Positions 28,354 through 40,006 of a stretch of 64,000 nucleotides of DNA are shown piece by piece. The DNA comes from Novilysobacter selenitireducens. Lineage in GTDB: Bacteria > Pseudomonadota > Gammaproteobacteria > Xanthomonadales > Xanthomonadaceae. The stretch lies in assembly GCF_020026895.1 (NCBI RefSeq), contig NZ_JAINZW010000007.1:56433-120432 (forward strand). The letters are read 5' to 3'. The notes under the pieces are model-generated. The model ran no database searches and was not told the origin of the DNA. It was given only the letters and a program-made list of their open reading frames with translations. Position numbers and translations under genes: made by a program. Every line of letters begins with the position of its first letter. Positions within the stretch are counted from its first letter, which is position 1.

Positions 28354-29016
28354 TCAGCCCTCCCCCTCGGCGGCATCCGCGCCTTCTTCGTCGTCCGCGA
28401 TTTCCTCTTCGTCGAGGTAACGATATGTCTTCACGGTGCCCGCCAGCTCCAGCGGGGCGTTGGCGCCGATGACGCCGTTCTCCTTGTCGCGCGGCTGCAG
28501 CGAAATGTCGTGCATGGTCATGATCACCACGCGCGGCAGCGAGGCCACGCCACTGACGAACGCACCGAACTGGTGGTACGTGCCCACCATCCGCAGCGCG
28601 ATCGGCTTCTCGGCGTAGAACTCCTTGGGCTCTTCCGGACCGGGCTGGAACAGTTCGTTGGCGATACCGGTGGCCAGCGCGGTCTGCGAGATGTCGACGA
28701 TCAGGTCGGGCATCTCGGTCTTGCTCGGAAGCTGGCGCAGCATCTGCTGCAGCTGCTGCTCCATCTGTGCCAGTTGCTGCTTGAGCGGCTCGAGGTTGGA
28801 CGCGCGGCCCTGCTTGGTTTCGAACTCCTGGCGCAGCTCCGTCTCGGTGCGCTCCAGGCGTTCGAGTTCGTCGCGCTTGTCACTGACGAACAACCACCAC
28901 GCCAGGCCGACGATGACCACGGCAATGATCGCGCAGAAGCCGATCTGCGCATTGCGCGGCCAACCGCCAATGTTGTTGAAGTCCAGCTCGCGCAGGTTCA
29001 CCTTCTTCTGGCTCAT
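28354..29016 (-). CDS. pilO: Type IV pilus inner-membrane protein PilO
   Basis: 220 residues. One N-terminal membrane helix (about 25-47), a coiled coil (about 50-95) and a ferredoxin-like periplasmic domain, with an acidic C-terminal tail. PilO heterodimerises with PilN in the alignment complex. It overlaps pilN by ATGA. Confidence 0.93.
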   Translation of the reverse strand: MSQKKVNLRELDFNNIGGWPRNAQIGFCAIIAVVIVGLAWWLFVSDKRDELERLERTETELRQEFETKQGRASNLEPLKQQLAQMEQQLQQMLRQLPSKTEMPDLIVDISQTALATGIANELFQPGPEEPKEFYAEKPIALRMVGTYHQFGAFVSGVASLPRVVIMTMHDISLQPRDKENGVIGANAPLELAGTVKTYRYLDEEEIADDEEGADAAEGEG

Positions 29017-29734
29017 GACGCGGCTCCCGTGTCGGTGTCTTCGGGCGTGGCCTGCGTCTCCGCTTCAGCGGCGGGCGCAGGCGCGGCGGTACCGTCCACC
29101 GGCGCGGCATTGGGTTCGGCCAGCGGGTCGGCGGCAGCCTCGACCGGCTGCGGATCGTCCGGGATGCCGTCGCCGTCCGCGTCCACGGGCGCATTCGGAT
29201 TGGCCAGCTTCACCGACAGCGTGAACTGGTACGGCAGGGCCTTGTCGTCGCCGGCCGCCTCGATGATCGAAAGGTCCGGATTGCTCATCCAGCCCGAGCC
29301 TTCGAGGTTGCGCAGGTAGGTACTGACTCGCGCGTTGGACTGCGCGCGGCCATCCAGGGTCAGCGTCTGGCTGTCCTGCTTGATCGCGGTCAGGACCACG
29401 CCGTCGGGAATGGTGCGCACCAGCGAGTCGAACAGGTGGACCATCTGGGAACGGTTGGCCTGCAACTCCTCGATCACTTCCTTGCGGGCCAGCAACCGCG
29501 CCTTCTGTTCGTCGAGCTTCTCGATCTCGGTGATCGCGGCGTCGACCTCGGTGATCTGCTGCTCGAGGTAGGCGTTGCGTTCCTTCTGTCCGTCGATCTG
29601 GCCGTTGTGGTAGCTGATGATCAGGAACGCCAGGGCGATGGCGGCGATGACGCTGACGCCCACCATCTTGATGAAGTCCTGCTGGCGCTGCTTGCGTCGT
29701 TCCGCGCGCCAGGGGAGCAGGTTGATCCGTGCCA

Positions 29735-29735
<1 letters not shown>
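29013..29735 (-). CDS. pilN: Type IV pilus inner-membrane protein PilN
   Basis: 240 residues. The conserved N-terminus MARINLLPWRAERRK binds the PilM groove. One membrane helix (about 22-45), a coiled coil and a periplasmic domain follow. The C-terminal tail, rich in Pro, Ala and Asp, is longer than in typical PilN. It overlaps pilM by TGATG. Confidence 0.95.
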
Positions 29736-30844
<1,109 letters not shown>

Positions 30845-30998
30845 TTAAATAACGGACTTTTCACAGGCTGGCAACCACTTCCTTGCGGTTTTGCCCAGCA
30901 ACGCGCGTTTCCCCCTTGTCCCCCGTCTCCGCCGCAGGCCCTTGACGTGGCCGGCGCGGCTGGGCCCGCAAAGTGCCGGGCCCGTTGAGCCGCTCCTC

Positions 30999-31004
30999 TA
31001 TACT
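30999..31004 (+). promoter_or_regulatory. Possible -10 element for mrcA
   Basis: TATACT lies 37 bases before the mrcA start. No good -35 at 16-18 bases upstream was found, so this is weak. The rest of the 30794-31040 gap must also hold the pilM promoter, which was not identified. Confidence 0.3.
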
Positions 31005-31040
31005 CCACGGCCACGACACCCGCAATCGGAACCTGCTTCG

Positions 31041-33554
31041 ATGCCCGTTTTCCGCCGCCTGATTCGCTGGGCGCTGTTCGCGCTTGCCGGCGTGGCCTTC
31101 TTCGCCTCGCTCGCCCTCAGCTCGATGTACCTCGTGATGGTCCCGAAGCTGCCGGACGTAGAGACCCTGCGCAACGTCGAGATGCAGGAGCCGATGTACG
31201 TCTACTCGCGAGACGGCCAGCTGATGGCGCTGTTCGGCGAGATGCGCCGGTACCCCGTCAACATCGACGACGTGCCCGAGCGCCAGAAGCAGGCGTTTAT
31301 CGCCATCGAGGACGCCCGCTTCTACGACCACCACGGCGTGGACTACAAGGGCGTGCTGCGCGCAATCTGGCTGCTGGCCACCACCGACGATGCCCGCGTT
31401 CCCGGCGGCTCCACCATCACCCAGCAGGTGGCGCGCCAGTTCTTCCTCGACTCCGAGTACAGCTACACCCGCAAGCTGCGCGAGATGCTGCTGGCCATGC
31501 GCATGGAGCGCGAGCTGAGCAAGGACGAGATCTTCGAGCTGTACCTCAACAAGAGCTTCTTCGGTAACCGCGCCTATGGCATCGCCGCGGCGGCGGAGTT
31601 CTATTACGGCAAGAAGCTCGAAGAGCTTGCGCTCGACGAGATGGCGTCGCTGGCCGGCATTCCGAAGTTCCCCTCCAGCGGCAACCCGCTGAGCAACCCT
31701 GAACGCGCCAAGGAACGCCGCGACTACATCCTGCAGCGCATGGCCGAGCTGGACTTCATCAGCGCCGCCGAGGCCTCGCGCGCGCAGTCGGTGCCGATGC
31801 ACGCCATCGCCTATGAACGCCCCACGGAGGTCTACGCACCGTACGTAGCCGAGATGGTGCGACAGGAAATGATCGCCCGCTACGGCGCCGAAGCGCTGAC
31901 CGAGGGCTTCCACGTCACCACCACGCTGGATCCGGAGCTGCAGGCGGCCGCCAACCGCGCGATCCGGGACGGGCTGATGACCTACGACGCCCGGCATGGC
32001 TGGCACGGCGTGGAGCAGCAGTTCGAGCTGGCCGAGGGCGAGGACGCGGTGACCGTCGGCCGACGCCTGCGCAACATCCCGACCCAGTCGGACATGGAGC
32101 CCGCCATCGTGCTGTCGACCGATGGCGCGGAGGCCACCGTGGCACTGCGCGACGGCCGCCAGGTCACCCTGGAGGCGGACAGCGGATTCGCCGGCCGCAG
32201 CCCGGGCCGCTTGGTCGAACGCGGCGACCTCGTGCGCGTGCTGGCCGTGCTGGACGACGAGGAAGAGGCCAAGATCGATCCGCGGGAAGGCGTGGCGGCG
32301 GACGCCCCGGTTGCCGCGAAGATCGACCGCTACAAACTCACTCAATTGCCGCGTGGCCAGGCGGCGCTGGTCTCGCTCGAGCCCCACGACGGTGCGCTCC
32401 GTGCGCTGTCGGGCGGCTTCAGCTTCGCCGGCAGCAAGTTCAACCGGGCGGTGCAGGCACGGCGCCAGCCGGGCTCGAGCTTCAAGCCGTTCGTGTATGC
32501 GGCCTCGTTCGAGCGCGGCTTCAGTCCCGCCTCGATCGTGGTGGACGCCCCGGTCGTGTTCCGCCAGCGCAATGGCAAGGTGTGGCGTCCGCAGAACGAC
32601 TCGGGCAACTTCGCCGGCCCGATGCGCCTGCGCGAGGCGATGGTGCAGTCACGCAACCTGGTATCGGTGCGCCTGCTGGACGCCATCGGCGTGGATTTCG
32701 CGCGCAAGTACATCAGCCACTTCGGCTTCGAAGAGGAGCACCTGCCGCCGAACCTGTCGATGTCGCTGGGCACCGCGTCGCTGACCCCGATGTCGGTCGC
32801 GCGCGGGTATTCCGCCTTCGCCAACGGCGGGTTCCGGATCACGCCTTGGTTCATCGACGAGGTGCGTGACCGCAACGGCGCGGTGGTGTTCAAGGAGAAG
32901 CCCGCCACGGCATGCCCGAATTGCGCAATCGGTGCAACGAGCAGCGCGGCGCGCCCTGCGACCGAAGTCGCCGGCTTCAACCTGGGCCCGGCGCGCGCCG
33001 CCGCGGCGCCCCAAGCCGAAGCGTCGCCCGAGCGGGAGGTGGCCAAGCCGGCCGCCGACGTGCCGCTGGCACCGCGCGCCATCGATGGCCGCATCGCCTA
33101 CCAGGTGGTGTCGATGCTGCGCGACGTGGTGCAGCGCGGCACCGGCACGGCCGCGAAGGTCTTGGAGCGTGAGGACGTCGGCGGTAAGACCGGTTCGACC
33201 AACGATTACCGTGACGCCTGGTTCTCCGGCGTGGGCGGCCCGTTCGTCACGACCGTGTGGGTCGGGCGCGACGACTTCCAGTCGCTCGGTTACCGCGAGT
33301 ACGGCGGCCGCGCCGCGCTTCCGATCTGGATCGACTACATGCGCGTGGCACTGGAGGACCAGCCACTGGCGGCGCATGAGCCGCCGCAGGGCATGGTCCG
33401 CGTGTCGGTCGCGCCCAACGGCAGCCTGCTGCCCGAAGGCAGCGGCGGCGTACAGGAGTGGGTCAAGGCCGAGGACCTGGACCGCATGCAGAGCTACAGC
33501 AACTACGGCGCGGACGATGACGCTCCGGCCGAGGAGTCGTTCGACATCTTCTGA
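31041..33554 (+). CDS. mrcA: Penicillin-binding protein 1A (bifunctional transglycosylase/transpeptidase)
   Basis: 837 residues, inner-membrane enzyme with periplasmic domains that polymerises and cross-links peptidoglycan. N-terminal membrane helix (about 10-33). The GT51 domain has [12 protein letters not shown] and [12 protein letters not shown]. An OB-like insert follows, then the transpeptidase with SSFK (active Ser), SRN and [12 protein letters not shown]. The ATG at 31041 is chosen because the family N-terminus begins here. It is divergent from pilM. Confidence 0.95.
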   Translation: MPVFRRLIRWALFALAGVAFFASLALSSMYLVMVPKLPDVETLRNVEMQEPMYVYSRDGQLMALFGEMRRYPVNIDDVPERQKQAFIAIEDARFYDHHGVDYKGVLRAIWLLATTDDARVPGGSTITQQVARQFFLDSEYSYTRKLREMLLAMRMERELSKDEIFELYLNKSFFGNRAYGIAAAAEFYYGKKLEELALDEMASLAGIPKFPSSGNPLSNPERAKERRDYILQRMAELDFISAAEASRAQSVPMHAIAYERPTEVYAPYVAEMVRQEMIARYGAEALTEGFHVTTTLDPELQAAANRAIRDGLMTYDARHGWHGVEQQFELAEGEDAVTVGRRLRNIPTQSDMEPAIVLSTDGAEATVALRDGRQVTLEADSGFAGRSPGRLVERGDLVRVLAVLDDEEEAKIDPREGVAADAPVAAKIDRYKLTQLPRGQAALVSLEPHDGALRALSGGFSFAGSKFNRAVQARRQPGSSFKPFVYAASFERGFSPASIVVDAPVVFRQRNGKVWRPQNDSGNFAGPMRLREAMVQSRNLVSVRLLDAIGVDFARKYISHFGFEEEHLPPNLSMSLGTASLTPMSVARGYSAFANGGFRITPWFIDEVRDRNGAVVFKEKPATACPNCAIGATSSAARPATEVAGFNLGPARAAAAPQAEASPEREVAKPAADVPLAPRAIDGRIAYQVVSMLRDVVQRGTGTAAKVLEREDVGGKTGSTNDYRDAWFSGVGGPFVTTVWVGRDDFQSLGYREYGGRAALPIWIDYMRVALEDQPLAAHEPPQGMVRVSVAPNGSLLPEGSGGVQEWVKAEDLDRMQSYSNYGADDDAPAEESFDIF

Positions 33555-33663
33555 TCCCGAGGCGCTGGCGACGCGTTCACCGGCCCGTGCTAGCGTGGCA
33601 CGTGCCGGGCCAGCCGGCCCGTGGCGGACGTCCGCCACCGTGTCCGCCGAGGAGGCCGTCGCC

Positions 33664-34326
33664 ATGCGTCCCGTCCGACAGCACGCACACCTGCATGCCC
33701 AGACCCGCACCCGCGAACGCCGCCACCGGCTGGCCCACGAAGCCGCGCGCCTGATGGCCGAAGGCGGCGTGCGCGACTACCACCAGGCCAAGCTCAAGGC
33801 GGCAGAACGCCTGGGCATCACCGACGATGCGTCCCTCCCGCGCAACCGGGAAATCGAGGACGCGCTGCGCGAGTACCAGCGGCTGTTCCAGCCCGACGCG
33901 AATGACGCCCTGGCCGAGCGTCGCCAGGCGGCGGTGCATGCCATGGAGTTCTTCATGCCGTTCGACCCGCGTCTGGTCGGGCCGGTGCTGGACGGCACCG
34001 CCGATGCGCGCAGCGCAGTCAGCCTGCACCTGCACGCCGACGACCCGGACGCGGTGCCGCGCTGGCTCGACCAGCACGGCATCCCGACCGAACCGCGCAG
34101 CCGGCGCCTGCGGCTGGACCGCGACCGCAGCGAAGACTTCCCGGTGTGGGTGTTCAGCGCCGACGACGTGGGCTTCGATATCACCGTGCTCCCGCACAAC
34201 GTGCTGCGGCAGGCTCCGCTCTCCAGCGTCGACGAGAAGCCGATGGCGCGTGCATCCCTGGCGCAGCTGCGCCAGTTGCTGGCCGAGGACGAAATCGGCG
34301 GATACGAACGCGACGGTCTGGGCTGA
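33664..34326 (+). CDS. Conserved hypothetical protein, possibly nucleotidyltransferase-like
   Basis: 220 residues, no signal peptide or membrane helix. The first 40 residues are very basic (RQHAHLHAQTRTRERRHR). Mid-protein GPVLDGTADARSAVSLHLHA loosely resembles the GS...GTA..SDVDL pattern of nucleotidyltransferases, with the acidic catalytic pair replaced, and FDITVLP follows later. If related, it would be inactive. It stands alone between mrcA and the gltA terminator, with CGAGGAGG upstream. Function unknown. Confidence 0.7.
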   Translation: MRPVRQHAHLHAQTRTRERRHRLAHEAARLMAEGGVRDYHQAKLKAAERLGITDDASLPRNREIEDALREYQRLFQPDANDALAERRQAAVHAMEFFMPFDPRLVGPVLDGTADARSAVSLHLHADDPDAVPRWLDQHGIPTEPRSRRLRLDRDRSEDFPVWVFSADDVGFDITVLPHNVLRQAPLSSVDEKPMARASLAQLRQLLAEDEIGGYERDGLG

Positions 34327-34358
34327 AGCACGCCCGTTCGCATCTGGTCCAGGAATGA

Positions 34359-34386
34359 AAACGCCCCGCATTCGCGGGGCGTCTGG
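34359..34386. terminator. Bidirectional terminator between the hypothetical gene and gltA
   Basis: Stem ACGCCCCGC (34361-34369), loop ATTC, GCGGGGCGT (34374-34382). An A run lies on the left; the right flank is T-poor, so it favours gltA on the minus strand. Confidence 0.8.
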
Positions 34387-34413
34387 TAACAGCTGGCGTG
34401 AACGGAGCGCGCC

Positions 34414-35715
<1,302 letters not shown>

Positions 35716-35985
35716 GGAACACTCCTCATGTCTGCGGGCAGCGGCACGGGCCGATGCACGGAGGGGGACAGGGAATCGGCTCGCAAGGCGAACCGTGACC
35801 GCCAATTATCGCATACCGGCCTGCGGTCGATACCCCGGCGCATTGTGACGGGGCGGCCTGGACCCACGCTCGGGGCCGGGCGCACGCATGGGCTGCGGGA
35901 AATGCGCCGCCCGGCAGCACGCGCGCGGCACACACAGCCGCGCCGCCGCCTGATTAGGCAACGTGGGTCGGTCAACCAGAAACGA
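35716..35985. other. Non-coding region upstream of gltA
   Basis: No gene is supported. It must carry the gltA promoter. The best -10 candidate on the minus strand is GATAAT at 35805-35810, without a convincing -35. Together with the rpmE2 terminator this fills the 315-base gap. Confidence 0.4.
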
Positions 35986-35988
35986 AAA

Positions 35989-36010
35989 ACGGCTGCCCGG
36001 GGGCAGCCGT
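35989..36010 (-). terminator. Terminator of rpmE2
   Basis: ACGGCTGCCC, 2-base loop, GGGCAGCCGT, then TTTTTCGTTTC on the minus strand, 20 bases after the rpmE2 stop. Confidence 0.88.
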
Positions 36011-36030
36011 TCTCGCGACGCGGGACGCGC

Positions 36031-36273
36031 TTACTTGGCGTAGCGCTTGCGGAACTTGTCCACGCGGCCGCCGGTATCCATGATCTTGTGCTTGCCCGTA
36101 TAGAACGGGTGCGACGCCGACGAGATGTCGACCTTGATCAGCGGGTACTCGTTGCCGTCGTCCAGCTTGACGGTCTCCTTGCTGGAGAGGGTCGAGCGGG
36201 TCAGGATCTGGAAATCCGTGGTCACGTCCTGGAAGACGACTTCACGGTATTCAGGATGGATGCCGGCCTTCAT
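36031..36273 (-). CDS. rpmE2: 50S ribosomal protein L31 type B
   Basis: 80 residues, [17 protein letters not shown] at the N-terminus. No cysteine is present, so this is the zinc-independent form that in many bacteria replaces the Cys-containing L31 under zinc shortage. It is a single-gene unit with its own terminator. No Zur box was recognised upstream. Confidence 0.95.
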   Translation of the reverse strand: MKAGIHPEYREVVFQDVTTDFQILTRSTLSSKETVKLDDGNEYPLIKVDISSASHPFYTGKHKIMDTGGRVDKFRKRYAK

Positions 36274-36355
36274 GGCACTCACCAATCATATGCGGGGAAA
36301 GTCGGGCAGTATAGCGGCCGACCCGCCCCCTGCGCAAGCGTCGTGACCGGCCGGA

Positions 36356-37303
36356 TTATCCGGCCGCCAGCGCGTCCCTGACCCGCTGCTCGAACGCGGA
36401 CTGGTCATACCGCAGCACCAGGCGCGCCGTGTCGGGCTGGCCACCCTGCCGCAACCAGTCCACCACCGTGGCGCCGCGTGTATGGCGGCCGTCCAGTTCG
36501 ACCGCCACCGGCCGGGTCTGGTGCTCCAGCAGGCCCTCGGGCGCAAGCGCGCACGCCATCGCCAGCGCATCGGCCGAATGCCAGCGATCGCCGCGGCGGT
36601 CGGCCGACCACTCGCGCGTCTGGCGGGAAATGGCTTCGTAGAACGTCGCCCGGACACTGCCGGCCTGCAGCCACTTCACGACGTCGTCGTGTGGCAGGCC
36701 ATGCGCCAGCGTGGCCTCCCAGTCGACGAGGTCGAACCCGCCGGCGGCACCGAACGCCTCGAACACGATGTACGCGGCCTCGGGGTCGAACGCGATGTTG
36801 AACTCGGCGGCAGCGGTAATGTTGCCGTGCGCGGTGAACGCGCCGCCCATCACCACCAGGCGGTCCACGCGTTGCGGCAACGTGGGGTCCAGCTTAAGCG
36901 CCAGCGCGAGGTTGGTCAGCGGGCCCAGGGCGACCAGCAGCAGGCGGCCGGCATGCTCGTGCGAGAGGCGCAGGATCGCCAGGGCGGCGTGCTCGGCTTC
37001 GGCCTTTCGCACCGCCGGCGCGTACCCGGTATCCCCGAAGCCGTCCTGCCCATGCACGTACGCGGCGTCGCGCGCCGGGTGCAGCAGCGGCGCATCACAG
37101 CCGGCGAACACGGGCACGTCCACCCCCGCGACTTCGCACAACTTCAGCGCGTTGCCGACCGTGTGCGACAGCCCCACGTTGCCGGCGGCGATGGTCAGGC
37201 CAACCACCTCGTGCCGGGCATCGGCGAAGGCCATCAGGATCGCAAGCGCGTCGTCCACGCCCGGGTCGGTATCGATCAGCAGCGGGATCTTGGAGGTGCT
37301 CAT
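36356..37303 (-). CDS. Nucleoside hydrolase (IunH/RihA type)
   Basis: 315 residues. The calcium-binding N-terminal motif LIDTDPGVDDALAI (Asp10, Asp12, Asp16, Asp17) is intact, and NIAFDPEAAYIVFEA and LGPLTNLALALKLDP are family segments. It hydrolyses the N-glycosidic bond of ribonucleosides; specificity cannot be read. It starts 31 bases after the recG stop on the same strand and may be co-transcribed. Confidence 0.92.
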   Translation of the reverse strand: MSTSKIPLLIDTDPGVDDALAILMAFADARHEVVGLTIAAGNVGLSHTVGNALKLCEVAGVDVPVFAGCDAPLLHPARDAAYVHGQDGFGDTGYAPAVRKAEAEHAALAILRLSHEHAGRLLLVALGPLTNLALALKLDPTLPQRVDRLVVMGGAFTAHGNITAAAEFNIAFDPEAAYIVFEAFGAAGGFDLVDWEATLAHGLPHDDVVKWLQAGSVRATFYEAISRQTREWSADRRGDRWHSADALAMACALAPEGLLEHQTRPVAVELDGRHTRGATVVDWLRQGGQPDTARLVLRYDQSAFEQRVRDALAAG

Positions 37304-37334
37304 GCGGCCATTATGCCGACACCTGCCACAGCGC

Positions 37335-39470
37335 TCAGGCGCCAGCGTACCGCGCCGCGCCGCCCACCCAGCGCACGACGATGCGCTCGGCGATCTCGGG
37401 ATGGTCGGCGAGCAGGCGCTCGGCGAGCTCGTGCACCTGCGGCAGCAGGTCGGCATCGCGCGCGAGGTCGGCGACACGGAAGCCGGCCAGGCCGGTCTGG
37501 CGCGTGCCCAGCAGCTCGCCGGGCCCGCGCAGCTCCAGATCCTTCTCGGCGATAACAAACCCGTCGCCGGTTTCGCGCATCGTCTCAAGTCGTGCGCGGG
37601 CGGTGGCCGACAGCGGCGACTGGTAGACCAGGACGCAGGATGATGCCGCGGTGCCGCGCCCGACGCGGCCGCGCAACTGGTGCAGCTGGGCCAGGCCGAG
37701 GCGCTCGGCGTTCTCGATCACCATCAGGGAGGCATTGGGTACGTCGACGCCGACTTCGATCACCGTGGTGGCGACCAGCAGGTCGATCTCACCGCCCTTG
37801 AAGGCCGCCATGGTCGACTGCTTGTCTGCCGGCTTCATGCGCCCGTGCACCAGCCCGAGCCGCACGTCAGGCAGCGCCGCACCGAGTTCCTCGAACGTGG
37901 TCTGCGCGGCCTGCGCGACGACCTCGTCGCTGTCGTCGATCAGGGTGCAGACCCAGTACGCCTGCCGCCCTTCGGCGCACGCCTGCCGGATGCGCTCGAC
38001 GAGTTCCGGTCGCCGGCCAGCATTGAGCACCACGGTCTGCACCGGCGTGCGGCCGGGTGGCAACTCGTCGATCGCCGACACATCCAGGTCGGCATAGGCC
38101 GACATGGCCAGCGTGCGGGGAATGGGCGTGGCGGTCATCACCAGCTGGTGCGGCACGACGGCATCACGCGGAAGGCCGCCCGCGTCCGGGCCTTGCGCGC
38201 CCTTGTCGCGCAGTGCCAGCCGCTGGTGCACGCCGAAGCGGTGCTGCTCGTCGACGATGGCCAGCGCGAGGTTGTTGAAGGCCACGCCCTCCTGCATCAG
38301 CGCGTGGGTACCGACCACGACCTGGGCCTCCCCCGATGCCACGGCGTCCAGCGCTTGCCGGCGCGCACGGCCGGTGACCTTGCCGGCCAGCCACGCCAGC
38401 CGGACGCCGAGCGGCTCCAGCCAGCCGCGCAGGTTGGTCATGTGCTGTTCGGCCAGCAGCTCGGTCGGCGCCATCAACGCCGCCTGCCGGCCCGAGGCCA
38501 CTGCCAGCATCGCGGCGAGCGCGGCCACCACCGTCTTGCCGCTGCCGACGTCGCCCTGCACCAGGCGCAGCATCGGTGTCGGCCGGCCAAGGTCGTCGGC
38601 GATCTGGTCGAACACGCGTTGCTGGGCGCCTGTCAGCGGGAACGGCAACGCATCGCGCAGACGCGCGGCGAGCTCAAGCCGGTCCAGGACGGGCGCGGCG
38701 TGCGCCTGTTGGACGATGCGCTGGCGCCTGAGGCTGAGGTGGTGGGCAAGCAATTCCTCGAGCGCGAGCCGCCGCTGTGCGGGATGGGTGCCGGCCAGTA
38801 GCGCGGCAACATCCTGGTCGCGGCCGGGCCGGTGGACGGCGAGAAGCGCCTCACGCAGCGAGGGCAACCGCAGTGCCGCACGCAGGTCGGGCGGGAGCAG
38901 TTCCAGCGCCTCGTCTCCAGGCAGCCGGTCCAGCGACAGGCCGATCAGCCGTCTCAGCGTCATGGGGCCGATGCCTTCTATCGACGGATAGACCGGGTCC
39001 AGCGCATCCCCAAGACCGTCGGCCTCGTCGTCGTCGATGACGCGGTAGCTGGGATGGACGATCTCCAGCCCGTTCTGCCCGGGCCGCGCCGTGCCGTAGC
39101 AGCGCACCCTCGTCCCCGGCTGGAACTGGGCGACCTGCGCGGCCCGGAAGTGGAAGAACCGCAGCACCAGCGTCGCGCGGGAGCCGTCGTCCAGCGCCAC
39201 GCGCAGGACCGGGCGATAGCGGAAGCCGCGTTCGACCGCTTCCACCCGCCCTTCGACCTGCGCCGCCACGCCCGGTTGCAGGTCGGCGATGCGTGTCAGG
39301 CGCGTGCGGTCCTCGTACTGGCGCGGCAACTGCAGCCACAGGTCCTGCAGGCAGTGCAGCCCGCGGGCCGCGAACTTTTCAGCCACCCGCGGGCCGCAAC
39401 CGGGCAGCGCCGTCAGGGGCGTGTCACCGATCACCGCGAGTGCGGGCGCAGGACGGGCGGCGCGCGGCAT
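37335..39470 (-). CDS. recG: ATP-dependent DNA helicase RecG
   Basis: 711 residues. An OB-fold wedge domain at the N-terminus, then helicase motifs: Walker A GDVGSGKT, IVDEQHRFG (DExH box), VMTATPIPRTLAM, and RVGRGTAASSCVL in the second lobe. It rescues stalled forks and processes recombination intermediates. The ATG at 39470 is used; a GTG directly before it is an alternative. Confidence 0.95.
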   Translation of the reverse strand: MPRAARPAPALAVIGDTPLTALPGCGPRVAEKFAARGLHCLQDLWLQLPRQYEDRTRLTRIADLQPGVAAQVEGRVEAVERGFRYRPVLRVALDDGSRATLVLRFFHFRAAQVAQFQPGTRVRCYGTARPGQNGLEIVHPSYRVIDDDEADGLGDALDPVYPSIEGIGPMTLRRLIGLSLDRLPGDEALELLPPDLRAALRLPSLREALLAVHRPGRDQDVAALLAGTHPAQRRLALEELLAHHLSLRRQRIVQQAHAAPVLDRLELAARLRDALPFPLTGAQQRVFDQIADDLGRPTPMLRLVQGDVGSGKTVVAALAAMLAVASGRQAALMAPTELLAEQHMTNLRGWLEPLGVRLAWLAGKVTGRARRQALDAVASGEAQVVVGTHALMQEGVAFNNLALAIVDEQHRFGVHQRLALRDKGAQGPDAGGLPRDAVVPHQLVMTATPIPRTLAMSAYADLDVSAIDELPPGRTPVQTVVLNAGRRPELVERIRQACAEGRQAYWVCTLIDDSDEVVAQAAQTTFEELGAALPDVRLGLVHGRMKPADKQSTMAAFKGGEIDLLVATTVIEVGVDVPNASLMVIENAERLGLAQLHQLRGRVGRGTAASSCVLVYQSPLSATARARLETMRETGDGFVIAEKDLELRGPGELLGTRQTGLAGFRVADLARDADLLPQVHELAERLLADHPEIAERIVVRWVGGAARYAGA

Positions 39471-39525
39471 CACGTCGCTTCAGGTAACGGGCGTCATGCC
39501 AAACCGCCCTGCCCCGTGCGGCGGA

Positions 39526-39909
39526 TCATTCAAGCACGAGTACCGCATCGACTTCGAACGCGGCGGCCTTGGGTAGCGCCGACACCTGGATGGTCGATCG
39601 GGCGGGATACGGCGCATCGAAGTACTCGGCCATCACGGCGTTGACCGCCGCGAAGTCGGAAAGATCGGTGACATACAGGCCCAGGCGCGCGACCTGCTCG
39701 AGCGAGCCGCCCGCCGCCTCGCACACCGCACGCAGGTTGTCGAAGGCCCGACGCGTCTGCGTCTGGATATCACCCGCCACCAGCTCGCCGGTGGCCGGGT
39801 CGAGCGGAATCTGGCCCGAGAGATAGACGGTGCCGCCCGCGCGCACGGCCTGCGAATACGGGCCGATGGCGGCCGGGGCCTGGTCGGTGTGGATGGCGAT
39901 GCGGGGCAT
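39526..39909 (-). CDS. ridA: RidA family reactive enamine/imine deaminase
   Basis: 127 residues. IGPYSQAVRAGGTVYLSGQIPLD and the C-terminal YPARSTIQVSALPKAAAFEVDA (with the key Arg) are typical of RidA/YjgF. It removes reactive enamine intermediates, for example from threonine dehydratase. It lies between spoT and recG, a placement seen in pseudomonads and xanthomonads. Confidence 0.95.
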   Translation of the reverse strand: MPRIAIHTDQAPAAIGPYSQAVRAGGTVYLSGQIPLDPATGELVAGDIQTQTRRAFDNLRAVCEAAGGSLEQVARLGLYVTDLSDFAAVNAVMAEYFDAPYPARSTIQVSALPKAAAFEVDAVLVLE

Positions 39910-40006
39910 GCGGACTCCGGCGTCGGGGTGGCGCGCCAGTGTAGCGAAGCCAAGCGGTGGCACGGGGTCGGGATTTGCCGCGACGCGGCGTCGCCGCGTG
40001 CGATCG

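Noticed and set aside
30861..32387. 508-codon minus-strand open frame opposite mrcA
   Set aside because: No recognisable domain, and the plus strand encodes an intact PBP1A with all catalytic motifs.
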